Below, one piece after another: positions 6,513 through 8,458 of a stretch of DNA of 8,458 nucleotides; position 1 is the first letter of the stretch; the number at the start of each line of letters is the position of its first letter. The position numbers and the translations under genes are program-made. Location of the stretch: NCBI GenBank assembly GCA_003520455.1, contig DOUV01000370.1, forward strand, positions 1-8,458. Reading direction: 5' to 3'. The stretch is from Chloroflexota bacterium. GTDB taxonomy: Bacteria > Chloroflexota > Anaerolineae > Ardenticatenales > Ardenticatenaceae. The notes under the pieces were generated by a model, which was not told the origin of the DNA, did not search any database, and saw nothing but the letters and a program-made list of their open reading frames with translations.

Positions 6513-7550
6513 GTGGCTGACGTGCTACTGCGTGTGACCGATCTCAGAAAGTATTTCCCAATCCGAGGCGGCTTTTTCGATCGCGTTCAGGGGTGGGTGA
6601 AAGCTGTTGATGGCGTTTCGTTTACCCTGGAGAAGGGCAAGACCCTGGGGCTGGTTGGTGAATCGGGCTGCGGGAAGACAACCCTGGCTAAGCTTATCGT
6701 GCGGCTGTTACACCCCGATTCAGGGAGGATCGAGCTCAACGGGATCAATATTCTTGAGCTTGATCTGGAGCAGATGAAGCGCATCCGAGCCAACGTGCAA
6801 ATGGTCTACCAGGATCCCCGTTCGTCTTTGGATCCTCGAAAGACGGTTCGGGATGTGGTGGCAGAGGGTTTGAGGGTTCATCTCCGAAATAATGGGCAAC
6901 AGATGGATGAAAAGATCCGAGCGGCGTTGAAAGCTGTTGGCCTCAGCCCCAAAGATGCCTTGCGCTATCCCCACATGTTTTCTGGCGGGCAGCAGCAACG
7001 CATCGGTATTGCCCGTGCTTTGGTGCTCAACCCCTCGGTCATGGTGCTGGATGAACCGACCTCCGCCCTGGATGTCTCAGTGCAAGCTAAGATTCTGAAC
7101 CTGCTCAAGCGGCTTCAGAGCGAGTTCAATCTCACCTACATTCTCATCTCCCACGATATGCGCGCCGTTCGGTCGATGGCCGACACGGTCGCAATCATGT
7201 ACCTGGGCCGGATTGTCGAGCAGGGGCCAACCGAACGGATCTTTCAGAATCCGATTCATCCCTATACGCAGGCGCTCCTCTCCGCAGTGCCAGTGCCCGA
7301 TCCAACAAAATCCCTGAATGATCTGATCCACGTCACCGGCGAGGTGCCGGATCCTTCCAAGGTGCCATCTGGGTGCCGATTCCATCCGCGCTGCCCCTTG
7401 GCCCAGCCGGAATGCCGACAGTTCGAACCGCCGCTTGTAGAGGTAGAAGCAGACTCCTGGGTCGCTTGCCCCCCGGCAGTGGAAAAGATCAAGCCAGGCG
7501 AGAGCGGCTGGGCGCGCGTGGCGAATGTGAACCTGCCACCTCCAACTTGA
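6513..7550 (+). CDS. dppF: ABC transporter ATPase, DppF type, with Fe-S-type cysteine motif
   Basis: A 345-residue ATPase, second of the pair. It begins with the DppF-typical LLRVTDLRKYFPIRGGFF and has Walker A GESGCGKT (49-56), Q-loop Q100, signature FSGGQQQR (156-163), Walker B VMVLDEP (176-182, catalytic E181) and switch histidine H214. Four C-terminal cysteines C288, C294, C301 and C319 repeat the CX5CX6CX17C spacing of its partner exactly. Both ATPases also share a tail after the last cysteine, CPP..E..KPG..GWA.V, suggesting closely matched paralogues. I chose the GTG at 6513 because a G-run (6502-6506) lies 6 nt upstream; the in-frame TTG at 6495 overlaps the preceding stop but has no clear binding site and would add six residues. 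Last gene of the operon. The symbol denotes family only. Confidence 0.92.
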   Translation: MADVLLRVTDLRKYFPIRGGFFDRVQGWVKAVDGVSFTLEKGKTLGLVGESGCGKTTLAKLIVRLLHPDSGRIELNGINILELDLEQMKRIRANVQMVYQDPRSSLDPRKTVRDVVAEGLRVHLRNNGQQMDEKIRAALKAVGLSPKDALRYPHMFSGGQQQRIGIARALVLNPSVMVLDEPTSALDVSVQAKILNLLKRLQSEFNLTYILISHDMRAVRSMADTVAIMYLGRIVEQGPTERIFQNPIHPYTQALLSAVPVPDPTKSLNDLIHVTGEVPDPSKVPSGCRFHPRCPLAQPECRQFEPPLVEVEADSWVACPPAVEKIKPGESGWARVANVNLPPPT

Positions 7551-8075
7551 TTACGCCACGTGACGACTCTGCTGTGCCGTACCTCCGTCTACGTTCGAGG
7601 TGAGTGGGCGATAAGACCTGCGAGGTCTCCAGGACTTCCTGCTTGGCTCTCTCCTGCCCCTTCACGTCCCCGCCTCGAGTCTGAAGGGCACGGCGCCAGA
7701 GACCATCCCAGGTGTGAGAGGCCTACCAAAAGCCTTTCGATTTTGCACCGTCATTCGGGCGTGCTCTGAATACGCTGGACATCCCGGCCCCTACGATCCG
7801 CCCGCGTTGCGATTTCTGCAACGATCTAGCCCAGAGCCCTGCACAGCAAAAAGCACAGGGCCCAGCCCTTGAGCCAGGCGCAGCGCCCCACGTTGATCCC
7901 CAACTACGTCCAGTAGAGCATGTCTGTCCTACTTCGCGCAAAAACCTTCTGCAAGCCCATACAAATGCCATGTTATCCGTCAGTCTCGTGCCCTGTCGCA
8001 CCCCCTACGATATGATGACACCCAAAGCGCCGCCAGCGTGCCACCGGGCACCCGGATCACTCGGGTGCGTGGTTC
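7551..8075. other. Gene-poor intergenic stretch with several short inverted repeats
   Basis: No protein here resembles a family I know. Perfect short inverted repeats are AGACCT/AGGTCT (7614-7619 and 7623-7628), CGTTGC/GCAACG (7805-7810 and 7818-7823), GCCCTG/CAGGGC (7836-7841 and 7856-7861) and the odd-centred GGCGC-a-GCGCC (7877-7887). One + frame stays free of stops from 7718 to 8200 and includes RPRCDFCND near 7801-7827, but it has no ATG, GTG or TTG before 7970 and no recognisable binding site. I treat it as non-coding or decayed sequence. Confidence 0.5.
7716..7738 (+). terminator. Possible intrinsic terminator of the transporter operon
   Basis: GAGAGGC (7716-7722) pairs with GCCTTTC (7732-7738) through seven pairs, one of them G-U, around a 9-nt A-rich loop, and GATTTTG follows at once. 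It lies 165 nt after the last operon gene. The stem is only moderately GC-rich and the T-run is just four bases, so this is a weak candidate. Confidence 0.35.
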
Positions 8076-8200
8076 TTGTTGGTCACCCACCGATGCCCCG
8101 ACTGTCGGCGCACCCTGTTCGAGAGCGCGGCCCGCTGCTCCAAACAATCGTCATTCGCTGCCGGCGCTGCAAGCGCCGCGTGGTCCTGGTACCCGAGTGA
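8076..8200 (+). pseudogene. Mu Com-like small zinc-finger protein, split by a frameshift
   Basis: One frame encodes LLVTHRCPDCRRTLFESAA, with cysteine codons at 8094 and 8103, and then runs into unconvincing sequence. A second frame, offset by one base, encodes TIVIRCRRCKRRVVLVPE and a stop at 8198-8200, with cysteine codons at 8159 and 8168. Joined, they give CxxC, about 18 residues, then IRCxxCKR, which is the layout of phage Mu Com-like zinc-finger proteins (Mu Com reads CxxC, 16 residues, CPRC, from memory). The offset equals one deleted base between about 8127 and 8150. No ATG is in the first frame; TTG codons at 8076 and 8079 are the only nearby starts, with a poor ribosome site. It may be a decayed gene, a sequencing error, or less likely programmed frameshifting. 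Confidence 0.45.
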
Positions 8201-8204
8201 TCAC

Positions 8205-8283
8205 GGTTGAAGGTTGCAGGTTAACCAGTGCCAAGGCATTCCTCTCCGCTGCAACGGCATCGCCCAACCTTCAACTTGCAACC
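8205..8283. repeat. Inverted pair of 7-bp-unit repeats upstream of the HTH gene
   Basis: The left arm is built of the near-identical heptads GGTTGAA, GGTTGCA and GGTTAAC (8205-8225), ending in the palindrome GGTTAACC (8219-8226). The right arm holds related heptads on the other strand (8265-8283). GTTGAAGGTTG (8206-8216) is the exact reverse complement of 8265-8275, and GGTTGCA (8212-8218) that of 8277-8283; these two pairings share bases, so they exclude each other. The position just before the HTH start fits an operator or a genome-wide intergenic repeat. Confidence 0.55.
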
Positions 8284-8286
8284 GCT

Positions 8287-8458
8287 ATGGGCGATCCATA
8301 CCAGCTCTCGGAGCACAAGCGCCAGATCCTGGTGCTCAAAGCGGTCGGGCTGACCAGCGAGCAAATCGCCGACGAGCTGCTCATCGAACCTGAGACGGTG
8401 AAGAACCACCTGGACCGCATCCGGCGGCAGTACGACGTCAGCAATACGACGCAAGCCA
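8287..8458 (+). CDS. LuxR/GerE-type helix-turn-helix protein, partial (runs off the window)
   Basis: Fifty-seven codons are visible from the ATG at 8287 and the gene continues past the window end. The segment from LSEHKRQILVL (7-17) through GLTSEQIADELLI (21-33) and EPETVKNHLDRIRRQY (34-49) to VSNTTQA (51-57) is a clear LuxR-type DNA-binding domain, with the recognition helix around 34-47. The domain begins almost at the start codon, so this is a small or N-terminal HTH protein without an upstream sensor domain. No ribosome binding site precedes the ATG; the frame is open further up to a GTG at 8197, but that reading would cross the inverted repeat and lacks homology. Target and role are unknown. 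A nearby Com-like relic hints at a phage-derived setting. Confidence 0.75.
   Translation, partial: MGDPYQLSEHKRQILVLKAVGLTSEQIADELLIEPETVKNHLDRIRRQYDVSNTTQA

Noticed and set aside
1483..7550. Nickel (Nik) or another specific substrate for the transporter.
   Set aside because: The families overlap in sequence and I see no residue set or neighbour that identifies nickel; Dpp-type is used only as the family label.
7723..8001. 92-codon - strand frame in the intergenic stretch.
   Set aside because: Its translation is Arg/Gly/Cys/Trp-rich without a domain, and it lies over the inverted repeats with no supporting start signal.
7551..8286. tRNA gene, CRISPR array or insertion-sequence ends.
   Set aside because: I found no T-loop/anticodon arrangement, no regularly spaced direct repeats and no transposase-like frame or paired terminal repeats.

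Overview
The window carries one nearly complete peptide-type uptake operon on the + strand (about 1-7550), then a gene-poor, structured stretch (7551-8286) that holds a broken small zinc-finger gene, and the start of a LuxR-type HTH gene cut by the window edge. GC content is about 60 % by eye. The substrate-binding protein is a Tat-type lipoprotein with an Ala/Pro/Thr-rich linker, and an amidohydrolase sits in front of a full family-5 ABC transporter. This style is common in Chloroflexota (Thermomicrobia/Sphaerobacter-like) and some Actinobacteria; Chloroflexota is my inference, not shown by any marker gene.

Layout: (1) a metal-dependent amidohydrolase (32-1291) preceded by a GGA microsatellite that acts as its Shine-Dalgarno; (2) a 191-nt leader with two Shine-Dalgarno-like tracts around a small hairpin; (3) substrate-binding lipoprotein (1483-3210); (4) a long hairpin (3228-3264) separating it from (5) the two permeases (3284-4306 and 4373-5311) and (6) two ATPases (5311-6498 and 6513-7550), each with the C-terminal four-cysteine motif of the oligo/dipeptide transporter ATPases. 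Spacing runs from a 1-nt overlap to 191 nt, all on one strand, so one transcript is plausible.

How they work together: the lipoprotein captures a peptide or peptide-like solute outside the cell, the DppB/DppC-type permeases and DppD/DppF-type ATPases import it, and the cytoplasmic amidohydrolase (no signal peptide, complete HxH/H/H/D metal ligands) probably cleaves it. The substrate cannot be read from the sequence; small dipeptides are the default guess from the families.

Right end: 7551-8075 holds several short inverted repeats, one of which (7716-7738) could be the operon terminator. At 8076-8200 two halves of a Mu Com-like CxxC...CxxC protein lie in different frames, consistent with a one-base deletion. 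After a 7-bp-unit inverted repeat (8205-8283) comes the HTH gene. A Com-like relic next to a small HTH gene could be the edge of a phage-derived or mobile segment, but the window ends too soon to tell. I see no RNA gene, CRISPR array, insertion sequence or clearly novel system; the operon itself is an ordinary type with a few unusual details listed as findings.
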